NCBI RefSeq assembly: GCF_009789235.1
Contig: NZ_WSTB01000004.1
Coordinates: forward strand, 248,001-312,000
Origin: Flavobacterium hydrocarbonoxydans
Lineage (GTDB): Bacteria; Bacteroidota; Bacteroidia; Flavobacteriales; Flavobacteriaceae
Direction: 5' to 3'
Length of the DNA: 64,000 nt
Made by a program: the position numbers and the translations under genes. The stretch's first letter is position 1, and every line of letters begins with the position of its first letter. This document shows, piece after piece, positions 43,505 through 52,233 of the stretch. The notes beneath the pieces were generated by a model. It was given only the letters and a program-made list of their open reading frames with translations. It did no database searches and was not told the origin of the DNA.

Positions 43505-43963
43505 ATGGAAGAAACATCAGTTTTTGAAAAATTTGAGTTGCAGCTCAATCAATCTGCAAAAGACTTTTTAAAAGAAACAGCCAAATGGGCTTACTTTTTA
43601 TCGATAATAGGTTTTGTCGGTATTGGATTTCTTATAATAGCCGCCATTTTTGCCGGAGCTATTTTCTCTACATTAGGAAATACAGTACCCGCAATGGGCG
43701 CTATGGGAGGTTCTTTCGGATTGATGATAAGTGTTTTTTACATTCTTTTCGCAGCGATTTATTTCTTTCCGGTTTATTATTTATTTAAGTTCGCATCAAA
43801 TGCCAAAACTGCTTTTAAAGACAATGATTCAGAAGCATTGACTAATTCTTTTGAATACTTAAAATCACACTATAAGTTCCTCGGAATTTTTACGATTTCT
43901 ATCCTGGTTATATATGGACTTATCTTTGTATTTGCCATTTTAGCGGGATTAGTTGCCGGGTAA
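43505..43963 (+). CDS. DUF5362-like membrane protein
   Basis: The 152-residue protein has four predicted trans-membrane helices (WAYFLSIIGFVGIGFLIIAA; MISVFYILFAAIYFFPVYYL; FLGIFTISILVIYGLIFVF). Between them is a cytoplasmic-type loop FASNAKTAFKDNDSEALT that recalls the DUF5362 family. No enzymatic motif is visible. The function is unknown. It stands alone between repeat-rich spacers. The assignment to DUF5362 is from memory of the pattern and is moderately sure. Confidence 0.7.
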   Translation: MEETSVFEKFELQLNQSAKDFLKETAKWAYFLSIIGFVGIGFLIIAAIFAGAIFSTLGNTVPAMGAMGGSFGLMISVFYILFAAIYFFPVYYLFKFASNAKTAFKDNDSEALTNSFEYLKSHYKFLGIFTISILVIYGLIFVFAILAGLVAG

Positions 43964-44264
43964 AAGTCACCAAATAAATAAATCCCAATTTTTTAAATTC
44001 CAAATTCCAAAACTTTGTGACTTCGTTACTTTGCGAGAAATCGGAAAGGAAAATTGGATCTGACAAAAAACGCTGAGATTTGGTGTTAATTGTCTAATAA
44101 GTCCTAAATTTTAAAATTACTTCGGCTATTGACTATTGCTCGGTTTCAAATTCCAAAGTTTGCGATTCAGTTTTAAAATTGGAATTTGGAATTTAAATTT
44201 TTGGAATTTTAAAGCATAAAAAAAGTCCTGAAAACTTTCAGGACTTTTTTATGCTTTTATAAAT
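43964..44264. repeat. 301-base spacer with AATTCCAAATTCC and TTGCTCGG repeats
   Basis: The spacer carries TTTAAATTCCAAATTCCAA near 43990, a second relative of the TTCGGCTATTGACTATTGCTC element at 44115-44145, and TTGGAATTTGGAATTT near 44175. A terminator hairpin follows at 44221-44250. No gene is seen. Confidence 0.7.
44221..44250. terminator. bidirectional terminator between convergent genes
   Basis: AAAAGTCCTGAAAACTTTCA is completed by GGACTTTTTT, and T runs occur on both strands. It can end transcription of the DUF4369 lipoprotein gene on the minus strand and of anything reading rightwards. Confidence 0.85.
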
Positions 44265-44981
44265 TTATTTTTGTTCTTGCTTTTTGATATCGGCAACATA
44301 TTTAGTTAATTTCTTTCCGTAAAGCGATTGCGCTACCTTTGGAGGCATCGATTTTTGAATGGTATCCAGAAATTTCACATTGATATCGTAAATCTCTGCT
44401 AAAGCAATATAAGGGGCAATTTCGTGATCTTTATTGTTTAAGGCAAAGTTGGTAGCAAACAAATATTTTCTTTTGATGTTTGACTCTTGTTTAGCGTTAA
44501 TGCTGTCAACCGCTTTTTGATCTTGTCTTTTCATTGCTTTGAATTTGGCTTCCAGCATAGAAAGGTTTTCATCTGTAAAACGAGCATTTATTTTTTTGTA
44601 ATCTTCATATAATTCATGGTTTTTAGAACCAGTGATTTTTGCACTGGATAAGTAGTTGTCCAGCGTCGTTTCGATATTGATGGTTCCTGGTTCAGCAAAA
44701 AATAGAATATTATTATCCAATGAATTGGTAACGCCTCTGTCTAAAAATAAATATAACATTTCAGGAGACTTTAGATCGATGTTGCTTTCAAAGCTTGAGT
44801 TTCCGTCAATTTTGATGGTATCAATGGCAACAAGCGATGTATCAACAATATGTTGAATATATAAAGTTCCGTTTTTTAATCCTTTTATGTTTCCAGTAAT
44901 ATGCAAACTGTCTGCTGATTCTTTTTTGTCGCAAGATGCTAATAGCGCAATTGCTGCAAATGCAATAATTGATTTTTTCAT
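44265..44981 (-). CDS. DUF4369-type lipoprotein
   Basis: The 238-residue protein has a lipoprotein signal with lipobox ALLASC followed by DKKES. The next ~100 residues (LHITGNIKGLKNGTLYIQHI and SSFESNIDLKSPEMLYLFL) match the DUF4369 beta-rich domain that is usually found before thioredoxin-like domains in Bacteroidota. The C-terminal half is helical and has no thioredoxin CxxC, so it is a stand-alone version. I take the ATG at 44981 rather than the upstream in-frame Met, because it puts the signal at the N-terminus. Function is unknown; it is probably an outer-membrane or periplasmic lipoprotein. Confidence 0.82.
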   Translation of the reverse strand: MKKSIIAFAAIALLASCDKKESADSLHITGNIKGLKNGTLYIQHIVDTSLVAIDTIKIDGNSSFESNIDLKSPEMLYLFLDRGVTNSLDNNILFFAEPGTINIETTLDNYLSSAKITGSKNHELYEDYKKINARFTDENLSMLEAKFKAMKRQDQKAVDSINAKQESNIKRKYLFATNFALNNKDHEIAPYIALAEIYDINVKFLDTIQKSMPPKVAQSLYGKKLTKYVADIKKQEQK

Positions 44982-45053
44982 TGGGTTTTTAGATTTTGGC
45001 TGCAAAATAAAGAAAATAGTTTAAATGGAGAGAAGTAGCGGTTTAAATTTTAC

Positions 45054-45089
45054 AAAAAAAAATCCCAATCTATTTCTAAATTGGGATTC
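45054..45089 (-). terminator. rho-independent terminator of the M61 peptidase gene
   Basis: On the minus strand AATCCCAATTTAG pairs across a loop with ATTGGGATT and ends in T residues. It lies 18 bases after the peptidase stop. Confidence 0.82.
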
Positions 45090-45106
45090 TTCTATTTTGC
45101 TAGTTT

Positions 45107-46966
45107 TTAACCTTTTAGCCAGGCGTTTCTAAGTGCATCTTTTGAAGCATCAGTAGCTTTAAAAGTTTCAGCTTCTTCATAAGGAAGTTTTACTGTTCCT
45201 TTGATGGTTTGCTCAGTACCATTACGTTTTATTTTTACAGTAATAGCGTCATTTTCTTTCCAGTTTTCGCTTTCGCCAATTAAATCATAGATATTATCCA
45301 ATGAATAGGCTTTGTCGTTTACTGATACGATAATATCGCCACCTTTGATATTTAGGTTTTTGAAAAAATCGTTAGCCTCAGCTTCAGGTCTTACATTGAT
45401 TTCTTTTGTTTGCTTATCGATACCAATGTATGGTTTTTGTCCTTTTATAAATACGTTACCCGCTTTTTTCTCTGTTGTTTTTCCAACACCAACTTTTGCT
45501 AAATAAACATCATAAGGAATTGGAGTTGTTCCCGCAACGTATGTTTTTAAGAATTCTCCAACTTCAGGATACGTAAGTTGTGTGATTTTTGCAAAAAGCT
45601 CATTATCGTTAAATGGTTTTTCAACACCATATTCATCAGCTAATTTGTGCATTAGGTCAAGAATTCCTCTTTCGCCATTGCTTTTTTCTCTGATGATGAT
45701 ATCAATACACATTCCGATCAAAGCTCCTTTTTGATACACGTTCAAATATTGGTCTTTGTAAGGCTGCTCTAAAACATTTTTACTCATGGTTGTAAATGAC
45801 ATGGTATCATTCAGACCTTTTGCCTGCTCAATTTTATCTGCAATACGAGTGTAAAATTCAGCTTCGTCAATTAAACCCTGGTTAATTTGAAAAAGGTTTG
45901 CAAAATATTCTGTAACTCCTTCGTACATCCATAAATGTTCTGACATTTGTGGTGCGTTGTAATCAAAATACTGAATTTCTTTTGAGTGAATAGTTAATGG
46001 TGTTACGATATGGAAGAATTCGTGTGAAACTACATCTTTCATAGATTCTACCAATTTTTCTTTCGGCATTGATTCTGGTAAAACTACTGTTGTAGCAGTT
46101 GGGTGTTCTAATGCTCCAAAACCATGGGCATCATCTTTAGCCATACTGGATAAGTACAATAAAACGGTGTATTTTTTAGTCGAATTTACTTTTCCTAAAA
46201 AGTTTTTCTGAGCCGTCATCATGGTTTTCATTTCCGGAGTAATACTTTCAGCAGTAAATTTTCCGGTAGGAGAATAAACAGCAATCAGAATGTCCATACC
46301 ATTTACATTAAAAGTAGTGTAATCCGGTTTAGAATACATAATTGGGTTTTCTACCAAAATAGCGTAACGTGATGTTGTAAACTTATCGCTTGTTTTACTT
46401 GCATCTTCATCTGTCATTGAAGTAGCTCCCCAAAGAGTTTCAGGATGCGTAATGGTTACGCTGTACGGAACATCTAATTTGTCTTTAAAATAACCCACAA
46501 ATCCATGTGTGTTAACCATAAAGTTCACGCCTGCATTAATGTTGGTTCCTGCTGGAGAGAACACATCATCGTTGCCAAATCCGGTTCCTTTTTCAGTATC
46601 AAAAGTGTCACCTACTAAATAAGTGATTTTTTGTAATTTTTTTGCATCAGTAATAGACCATGAGTTGTCATCGATTCTTTTTACTGTCAACGGATTTCCT
46701 TTGGCATCAAAGGCCTTAAAATCATCTGAATATTTCCCGTAGTTGTCTGTAGAATAAGTTCCAGGAACAGTTTTAGGGATGCTATACGTAATTTCGTCTG
46801 TTTTAATTGTCGGTACCGTAACGGTTACCAAAACTTTATCGTCTTTTACATCTGTAAGATTAATGTTGACATCAACAGTGTTTTTTTTTGCGGCACCTGA
46901 AGTGCTACCTGTTTTACAGCTCCAAAAGGTTACTGCAAGAGCTAGTGTGTAAACTATTTTTTTCAT
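45107..46966 (-). CDS. M61 family (glycyl aminopeptidase-like) peptidase, lipoprotein
   Basis: The 619-residue protein has a lipoprotein-type signal (VYTLALAVTFWSCK). The M61 N-terminal domain is followed by a gluzincin active site, VVSHEFFHIVTPL (HExxH), and MYEGVTEYFANL with the downstream Glu ligand. The C-terminal ~120 residues form a PDZ-like domain (YIGIDKQTKEINVRPEAEAN; LNIKGGDIIVSVND). M61 peptidases cleave N-terminal glycine or alanine. Here it is exported and probably processes peptides in the periplasm. It is a single-gene unit with its own terminator. Confidence 0.9.
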   Translation of the reverse strand: MKKIVYTLALAVTFWSCKTGSTSGAAKKNTVDVNINLTDVKDDKVLVTVTVPTIKTDEITYSIPKTVPGTYSTDNYGKYSDDFKAFDAKGNPLTVKRIDDNSWSITDAKKLQKITYLVGDTFDTEKGTGFGNDDVFSPAGTNINAGVNFMVNTHGFVGYFKDKLDVPYSVTITHPETLWGATSMTDEDASKTSDKFTTSRYAILVENPIMYSKPDYTTFNVNGMDILIAVYSPTGKFTAESITPEMKTMMTAQKNFLGKVNSTKKYTVLLYLSSMAKDDAHGFGALEHPTATTVVLPESMPKEKLVESMKDVVSHEFFHIVTPLTIHSKEIQYFDYNAPQMSEHLWMYEGVTEYFANLFQINQGLIDEAEFYTRIADKIEQAKGLNDTMSFTTMSKNVLEQPYKDQYLNVYQKGALIGMCIDIIIREKSNGERGILDLMHKLADEYGVEKPFNDNELFAKITQLTYPEVGEFLKTYVAGTTPIPYDVYLAKVGVGKTTEKKAGNVFIKGQKPYIGIDKQTKEINVRPEAEANDFFKNLNIKGGDIIVSVNDKAYSLDNIYDLIGESENWKENDAITVKIKRNGTEQTIKGTVKLPYEEAETFKATDASKDALRNAWLKG

Positions 46967-47030
46967 TTATTAGAGTTTAGTTGTTGTATTTGACTTACAA
47001 AACCCGGAATTGTTACATAAAAAAGAAAAT

Positions 47031-47060
47031 AAAAAAAAACTCCTGTAATCTCAGGAGTTT
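47031..47060 (-). terminator. rho-independent terminator of the TIGR03643-type gene
   Basis: On the minus strand AAACTCCTGAGATTACAGGA continues into GTTTTTTTTT. The stem CTCCTG/CAGGAG is followed by a T run. It begins five bases after the stop codon. Confidence 0.82.
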
Positions 47061-47065
47061 ATCAT

Positions 47066-47347
47066 TTAGTCTAGTTTGTTTTTTATGTAATATTTACCAT
47101 CCAAATCTTCATCAAAATCATCTATTTTAACTGGTTTTGGCTTAGGTTTATTTGCTATTGCCTTCTTTTTCCACATCTCAAATTTTTCCAGAGGCATTTT
47201 CTTTTTCATAATTTCCAGAACTTCTTTTTCTGCCAATCCAAATTCTTTCTTTATGATTTCAAACGGATTTCTTTCTTCTAAGGCTAACGAAACCAATTTT
47301 TCCGTTTGCTCCCAATTCAATTCTTTGCGGTTACTCTTTTTCATCAC
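47066..47347 (-). CDS. TIGR03643 / DUF2805 family small protein
   Basis: The 93-residue protein matches the DUF2805 pattern: LNWEQTEKLVSLALEERNPF, EIIKKEFGLAEKEVLEIMKK and MPLEKFEMWKKKA. The helix-turn-helix-like layout and the basic tail (NKPKPKPVKIDD) suggest nucleic-acid contact, but no function is known. A second Met follows the first, so the start could be one codon later. It lies between the M61 peptidase gene and the sterol-desaturase gene and has its own terminator. Confidence 0.85.
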   Translation of the reverse strand: MMKKSNRKELNWEQTEKLVSLALEERNPFEIIKKEFGLAEKEVLEIMKKKMPLEKFEMWKKKAIANKPKPKPVKIDDFDEDLDGKYYIKNKLD

Positions 47348-47464
47348 GTGAAAATTAATTCAATATAGGGGTTAATGATTAATAGATTGATTTTCAATTT
47401 AAGTATCAATATTAATAAAAAAAATAATTAGTTCGTCAGATGAAGTGTCTTTTTTTTAATGATT

Positions 47465-48292
47465 TTAATGATTTTTTGCGGATCTCGGTTTTTGAAACGG
47501 AATTTTCAATAAATTTTTTAACTGATTGTTTTCTTCAGGTGCCATATGTGTATCCACTCCATAGATAATTTGGTCTTTTGGTAAGTAGGTGAAAGTGCCA
47601 AAAAGGCGATCCCAAATAGAAAAAATATTTCCATAATTACTATCTGTATAAGGCAGAACATAATGGTGATGTACTTTGTGCATATTAGGAGAAACAATAA
47701 AATAGCTTAAAAAAACATCTAATTTTTGGGGTAAAGAAATATTGGCGTGTGTAAATTGAGTAGATACAACCGATAATGTCTGATATAAAAACACCATCCA
47801 CATTGGGCTGCCAACCATTATAACACCCGCTGTTGTGAAAATAAACCGAATAAGACTTTCTCCTGGATGATGCCTGTTTCCGGAAGTTGTATCAATCCAG
47901 GTATCCGTATGATGAATTAAATGAAATCGCCACAAAGCTTTGGTTTTATGCTGAACAAAATGTGCCAAGTATGCGCCTATTAAGTCTAGCAATAATATTC
48001 CGATGATAGCATATAACCAAAGTGGCATTTCCGGTAACCATTGCAGGATTCCAAAATTATGTTCTGTTGTCCAACTGGCTGTTTTTATTAAAATAAACGC
48101 TAATACAAAATTGATGATAATTGTGGTAAAAGTCAGGAAAAAGTTGATTCCTGCATGCTGCCATTTTTTATAATCCATTCTAAATAAAGGAAAAGTATTT
48201 TCGATTATCCAGAAAAGAGTTATGCCTCCCACCAATATTAAGCTTCGATGAGAAGAAGGAATCGTGCTAAAATAGGAGACAATTTCATTCAT
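47465..48292 (-). CDS. sterol desaturase / fatty acid hydroxylase family membrane protein
   Basis: The 275-residue protein has four or five trans-membrane helices and the di-iron His-box pattern of the family: HFVQH, FHLIHHTDTWIDTTSGNRHH and HKVHHHYVLPYTD. It is likely a membrane mono-oxygenase acting on a lipid or carotenoid. Related Bacteroidota proteins are annotated only as sterol desaturase family, and no sterol pathway is evident. The start is taken as the ATG at 48292. It lies upstream of the small DUF2805 gene on the same strand. Confidence 0.88.
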   Translation of the reverse strand: MNEIVSYFSTIPSSHRSLILVGGITLFWIIENTFPLFRMDYKKWQHAGINFFLTFTTIIINFVLAFILIKTASWTTEHNFGILQWLPEMPLWLYAIIGILLLDLIGAYLAHFVQHKTKALWRFHLIHHTDTWIDTTSGNRHHPGESLIRFIFTTAGVIMVGSPMWMVFLYQTLSVVSTQFTHANISLPQKLDVFLSYFIVSPNMHKVHHHYVLPYTDSNYGNIFSIWDRLFGTFTYLPKDQIIYGVDTHMAPEENNQLKNLLKIPFQKPRSAKNH

Positions 48293-48352
48293 AATACAAT
48301 CATTTTTTAAGTTACATCAGAGTTATTTTCCGTTTGAAAGAAATTTTAAAAT

Positions 48353-48398
48353 AAAAAAAAGAGAAAACCAGAATATAAATATATTCGATTTTCTCTTT
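48353..48398 (-). terminator. rho-independent terminator of the aquaporin gene
   Basis: On the minus strand AAAGAGAAAATCGAAT pairs with ATTCTGGTTTTCTCTTT and ends in T residues. It lies 25 bases after the aqpZ stop. Confidence 0.7.
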
Positions 48399-48422
48399 AA
48401 ATTTTAAATCGCAAAGGAAATA

Positions 48423-49130
48423 TTATGCTTCTGCGTGATTTTGCAATAAATTTTTATAAATAAATCCTGCTACTATAGCACCTAATATTGGCGCTGCCCA
48501 AAATAACCAAACTTGTGACAATGGTTCTCCTCCGGTAAAAATAGCCTGAGACAAAGATCTGGCAGGGTTTACAGAAGTATTAGTTATAGGAATACTGATT
48601 AAGTGAATTAATGTTAAAGCCAATCCAATAGCTACACCTGCAAATTTTCCGTTTGCAAATTTGTCTGTAGCCCCCAGAATTACCAATAAAAAGAATAAGG
48701 TAAGTACAAACTCAGCTATAAATGCAGCTTCCAGAGAGTAACCATCGGGAGAAAATGCTCCAAAACCATTTGATGCAAAGGCTCCGGCTTTCGTATTATC
48801 GATGACAAAACCAGCCTTTCCGGAAGCAATCGTAAATAAAGTTCCTGCGGCTGCTACAGCTCCTACACATTGCGCAATAATATAAGGCAGGAGTTCTTTT
48901 GCTGAAAATCTTCCTCCAGCCCATAATCCAAAGGATACTGCAGGATTAAAATGCCCGCCGGATATGTGTCCAACAGCATAAGCCATTGTTAGTACAGTAA
49001 GACCAAATGCCAATGAAACACCAGCAAAACCAATTCCTAAATCTGGAATTCCTGCGGCAAAAAGAGCACTTCCGCAGCCTCCAAATACAAGCCAATACGT
49101 TCCAAAAAATTCTGCAAATAATTTTTTCAT
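48423..49130 (-). CDS. aqpZ: aquaporin Z-like water channel
   Basis: The 235-residue MIP-family protein has six trans-membrane helices and both NPA boxes: [18 protein letters not shown] and [15 protein letters not shown]. The Arg after the second NPA is the selectivity-filter Arg. [17 protein letters not shown] is the conserved first helix. It conducts water in osmotic adaptation. The pattern of a hydrophobic filter with a His before Phe fits AqpZ rather than a glycerol facilitator. The next gene on the minus strand is the DoxX-like gene 29 bases upstream. Confidence 0.92.
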   Translation of the reverse strand: MKKLFAEFFGTYWLVFGGCGSALFAAGIPDLGIGFAGVSLAFGLTVLTMAYAVGHISGGHFNPAVSFGLWAGGRFSAKELLPYIIAQCVGAVAAAGTLFTIASGKAGFVIDNTKAGAFASNGFGAFSPDGYSLEAAFIAEFVLTLFFLLVILGATDKFANGKFAGVAIGLALTLIHLISIPITNTSVNPARSLSQAIFTGGEPLSQVWLFWAAPILGAIVAGFIYKNLLQNHAEA

Positions 49131-49159
49131 AATAAATAGTTTTAATTAATGGTTAATAG

Positions 49160-49516
49160 TTAAAAGGTATATTGATACGCCCATACAATTAGTAAAAGTT
49201 GCAAAGGCAAGCGTAATAATAAGACCCATTTTGGTAAACCAAAACTCGCTTTTTTATCTTGATACATGAATAGGTTTGCAGGAAAAACAGCGATTAACAA
49301 AGCTATAATGCCCCATGCAGCAAAATGTGTTGTAAAAGAAAGCATCAGGAGAATGCCAAGTATAATTTCGGCAGCTCCGCTTAAAATATTTAATAATTTG
49401 GGGTTTGAAAAATAAGATGGAATAATTTTAATGTACATTTTTGGATTCCTAAAATGATTAAATCCAGCAAGTATATATAATAATGCCATCAAATATAAGT
49501 GCCAGGGTAAATTCAT
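49160..49516 (-). CDS. DoxX-like membrane protein
   Basis: The 118-residue protein has four predicted trans-membrane helices and a DoxX-like layout: ALLYILAGFNHFRNPKMYIK, NILSGAAEIILGILLMLSF and ALLIAVFPANLFMYQDKK. The function of the family is not settled; some members relate to quinone oxidation or redox balance. It lies between the aquaporin gene and the EamA-type transporter gene on the same strand. No catalytic motif is visible. Confidence 0.82.
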   Translation of the reverse strand: MNLPWHLYLMALLYILAGFNHFRNPKMYIKIIPSYFSNPKLLNILSGAAEIILGILLMLSFTTHFAAWGIIALLIAVFPANLFMYQDKKASFGLPKWVLLLRLPLQLLLIVWAYQYTF

Positions 49517-49588
49517 GTCGGGAAATTTTCTTACGAATTTATGAAAAAAAAGATTGTTTTTGCATTTCGGAAAGTTTTTTTTTAAGTG

Positions 49589-50494
49589 TTAAAACTGTTC
49601 CTTTCTTTTTTTGAAATTGATATTCATAATTATGATGGCTATTATGATGCAGATAATCCCAATCCATTGTAGAAAAATAACTTTTTCATTCAATAAAATA
49701 TAAGCCATTAAGACGGAAACAGGCAGTTCTAATGCCGAAACAATACTTCCTAATCCAATCCCGGTTAAAGGAAATCCGGCATTCATTAACATAGGTGGAA
49801 TAATGGTTCCGAAAAGCGAAAGTACAATTCCCCATTTCATGAAAATGGTAAAATTATAAGGAGTAGTCTGAGTTGCCAAAGCAAAAGAAAACACAATTAT
49901 GGCACCGCCTAAAAGCATATACAAACTTCTTTGTGCCGATGAAATTCCTGTAGCTACGCTATTGGCAGTAAACATGGTGGTAGTAAAAGACGCTGCAGCC
50001 AAAATACCCCAGACGATTCCTCTCCAGTCTAATTTTATGTCGTTGTTGATGATGTTTGTCGCCAAAACGGTTCCGATCAAGACAATAAAAACGGCTATTA
50101 CTTTTTGTTTTGAGGGGAGTTTTTTTTCTAAAATCATTTCCAGTAAAACCCCCATCCAAACAGTTTGCATCAATAAAACAATTCCTATTGAAACCGGAAT
50201 GTATTTTACAGCGAGATAATAAAACAAACTCGTCATTCCTAAGGAAGTTCCAGCTAACATTAAATGAAAAATATTTTTTGGAGTAGCTTTTACCACATTG
50301 CTTTTGTGTTTTGCTTTCTGAAAAGCATTGATTAATAAGATTCCTAAAATTCCTAGTATAAATTGTGATGAGGTAACTTCGGCAGTGGTGAAACCTTCGT
50401 CGTAGGCCATTTTTACAAAAGTAGCCAGCATTCCGTAACTTGTGGCTCCCAATCCTACCAGAAATACACCTTTAAAAATATTTTTTTGAGACAT
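49589..50494 (-). CDS. EamA/DMT-family transporter
   Basis: The 301-residue protein has ten trans-membrane helices in two repeated EamA units, the usual drug/metabolite transporter architecture. The second half (FGTIIPPMLMNAGFPLTGIG; ELPVSVLMAYILLNEKV) has the family proline and ELPV pattern. It probably exports a small metabolite or amino acid. No substrate can be inferred. The start is the ATG before KNIFKGVFLVGLGATSYG. Confidence 0.87.
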   Translation of the reverse strand: MSQKNIFKGVFLVGLGATSYGMLATFVKMAYDEGFTTAEVTSSQFILGILGILLINAFQKAKHKSNVVKATPKNIFHLMLAGTSLGMTSLFYYLAVKYIPVSIGIVLLMQTVWMGVLLEMILEKKLPSKQKVIAVFIVLIGTVLATNIINNDIKLDWRGIVWGILAAASFTTTMFTANSVATGISSAQRSLYMLLGGAIIVFSFALATQTTPYNFTIFMKWGIVLSLFGTIIPPMLMNAGFPLTGIGLGSIVSALELPVSVLMAYILLNEKVIFLQWIGIICIIIAIIIMNINFKKRKEQF

Positions 50495-50626
50495 TTTGTT
50501 TTTTTAATTTTAAAAATTCAGCCTGTAAAGATAAGGCTTAGTTTTGAGTTACTTTTTGTTTATTTTTAAAAATGAAAACGGGCAGGATTTTGCCTGATAA
50601 AAATTAACGCTAACGATTCATTTAAA

Positions 50627-51241
50627 ATGCGAAACCTGAAGATAGTACTATTGCTTTTCGTTACATTTTTTAGTTGTAAAAAAGAAACAGATGCTAAAGA
50701 AGAAGTTCTTGCTAAAGTTAAAAATTACTCCGTTTACCATCAGGAAGCAAAGGCATTTTCTAGAGAAGAAAACTTTAATCAGGATTATTATTTTCTGATT
50801 GATCTGAGTTTGCATTCAGGTAAAAACAGGTTTTTTGTATATGATTTTAAAACTAAAAAAATCATGGCACAAAATCTGGTAACACACGGAAGCTGTGATG
50901 TTTTTGAAACCAATGATACGAGTTTGGAAAAAGTGAAGTTTAGTAATGAAAATGATAGTCATTGTTCTTCGTCAGGCAAATACAAAATCGGGAAAAGAGA
51001 TTATAGTTCCTGGGGAATTAATATAAAATACTGGCTGCACGGATTAGAAAAAACAAACCAAAATGCAGAGAAAAGGGTAGTAGTACTGCATTCCTGGAAT
51101 AAAGTTTCGAATACAGAAATTTATCCTCAATACGCACCTCTCAGCTGGGGTTGTCCCGCGGTTTCGGATATGTTTATGAAAGTTCTGGATGATAAATTGC
51201 AATACTCTAAAGAGCCTGTTTTACTTTGGATTATTCAATAA
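50627..51241 (+). CDS. YkuD_2-type murein L,D-transpeptidase-like lipoprotein
   Basis: The 204-residue protein has a lipoprotein signal (LLLFVTFFSCKKE). The catalytic domain has DYYFLIDLSLHSGKNRFFVY and ends with VVLHSW and LSWGCPAVSD. The latter holds the His and the Cys of the L,D-transpeptidase centre. This variant is the YkuD_2 group, common in Bacteroidota. It would cross-link or attach to peptidoglycan in the periplasm. Its neighbours are the EamA gene (divergent) and a lipoprotein on the opposite strand (convergent). Confidence 0.85.
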   Translation: MRNLKIVLLLFVTFFSCKKETDAKEEVLAKVKNYSVYHQEAKAFSREENFNQDYYFLIDLSLHSGKNRFFVYDFKTKKIMAQNLVTHGSCDVFETNDTSLEKVKFSNENDSHCSSSGKYKIGKRDYSSWGINIKYWLHGLEKTNQNAEKRVVVLHSWNKVSNTEIYPQYAPLSWGCPAVSDMFMKVLDDKLQYSKEPVLLWIIQ

Positions 51242-51276
51242 AAAAAATCCCCGCTACTAGAGCGAGGATGATTTTT
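51241..51276. terminator. probable terminator between convergent genes
   Basis: AAAAAAATCCCCGCT pairs with AGCGAGGAT across ACTAG, with one G-T position, and T residues occur on the right. It separates the L,D-transpeptidase-like gene and the lipoprotein gene read from the other strand. Confidence 0.6.
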
Positions 51277-51291
51277 GAGTTTTTAGAAAGT

Positions 51292-52113
51292 TTACATTCC
51301 CAGTGCGTATGTTGCACCACTTTCGTGTGTATAAGTGTATTTTGAATCACATTCGTTATTGCCATAATCAATAACGCCATTTAGGGCACCGCCTTCGATT
51401 TTTAGTTTTCCTTTCGAAATAAATTCACATGAATATTTTTTTACTAAATTTTCCTGAACTGTAAGTGTCAATGAGGCTCCTCTGTCGGTAGTAACAACAT
51501 GGCTTCCTTCGGTCATTTCATAAACATTATCTGCAAGGGCAAGTGTTGCAAAGCCTTCGGTTTGTTTTACGGTGTGAGAACCGGTGCTGGTATAGACTCT
51601 TCCGTCAAGGCCTGTAAATTTACCATTTTCAATTTTTCTGGTCCATTTAGGAACTGTTTCTTCCGTTGTTGCGTTGGTATAAATAATTGTTCCTTCTAGT
51701 TTTATATCATTAATGGAATAATCAATTCTCTGGATAGTCATTTTGCTTCCCGTAGTTGTTATAGGTCCGGTAAGTGTAATTTTTAATTTCCCTTTTCTTG
51801 TAATATCATTGTCTTTGCAGCCAGCAGTCCCGAAATCTACGGTAAAGATTTTTGGATACGCTTCGGCAGTTGGTTTTTCGACTGTAATAGTGGCGCAAAT
51901 CCCCGGAGTACTTTCAGAAGATTTTAGAGTTGATGTATTTGAGGTAACCAGAATCCCGGTTTTAACATCCATTTCGGTGGTAGCATCAAAAGTTACTGAA
52001 GCACCAATAGCAGATGTATCGGTTTGATTTACAATTTCATCTCCTTTTGAACAGGAAACATAAGTAACGGCTGTTGCACAGATTGTTAAAAGTAAAAAAG
52101 CAGTTTTTTTCAT
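51292..52113 (-). CDS. lipoprotein of unknown function
   Basis: The 273-residue protein has a lipoprotein signal (LLLTICATAVTYVSCSKGD) and then a beta-rich, Thr/Lys-rich body (KLKITLTGPITTTGSKMTIQ; KGKLKIEGGALNGVIDYG). Cys residues in GICATI, AGCKDN and the C-terminal ECDSKY may form disulfides. No domain is recognised. It is likely exported to the cell envelope. It is convergent with the YkuD_2 gene, with a terminator between. Confidence 0.8.
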   Translation of the reverse strand: MKKTAFLLLTICATAVTYVSCSKGDEIVNQTDTSAIGASVTFDATTEMDVKTGILVTSNTSTLKSSESTPGICATITVEKPTAEAYPKIFTVDFGTAGCKDNDITRKGKLKITLTGPITTTGSKMTIQRIDYSINDIKLEGTIIYTNATTEETVPKWTRKIENGKFTGLDGRVYTSTGSHTVKQTEGFATLALADNVYEMTEGSHVVTTDRGASLTLTVQENLVKKYSCEFISKGKLKIEGGALNGVIDYGNNECDSKYTYTHESGATYALGM

Positions 52114-52177
52114 AATGGTTTTAGTTTAAGGTTAGATTATTGGGTAGTCAAAAATAATAAAAAAAATGAATTATAAT

Positions 52178-52210
52178 AAAAAAATCCTGTAAGCGAGCCT
52201 ACAGGATTTT
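52178..52210 (-). terminator. rho-independent terminator of htpG
   Basis: On the minus strand AAAATCCTGTAGGCTCGCTT is followed by ACAGGATTTTTTT. The stem is AAAATCCTGTA with TACAGGATTTT. It lies 24 bases after the htpG stop. Confidence 0.88.
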
Positions 52211-52233
52211 ATAACGTGAAATTTGTTAATTTC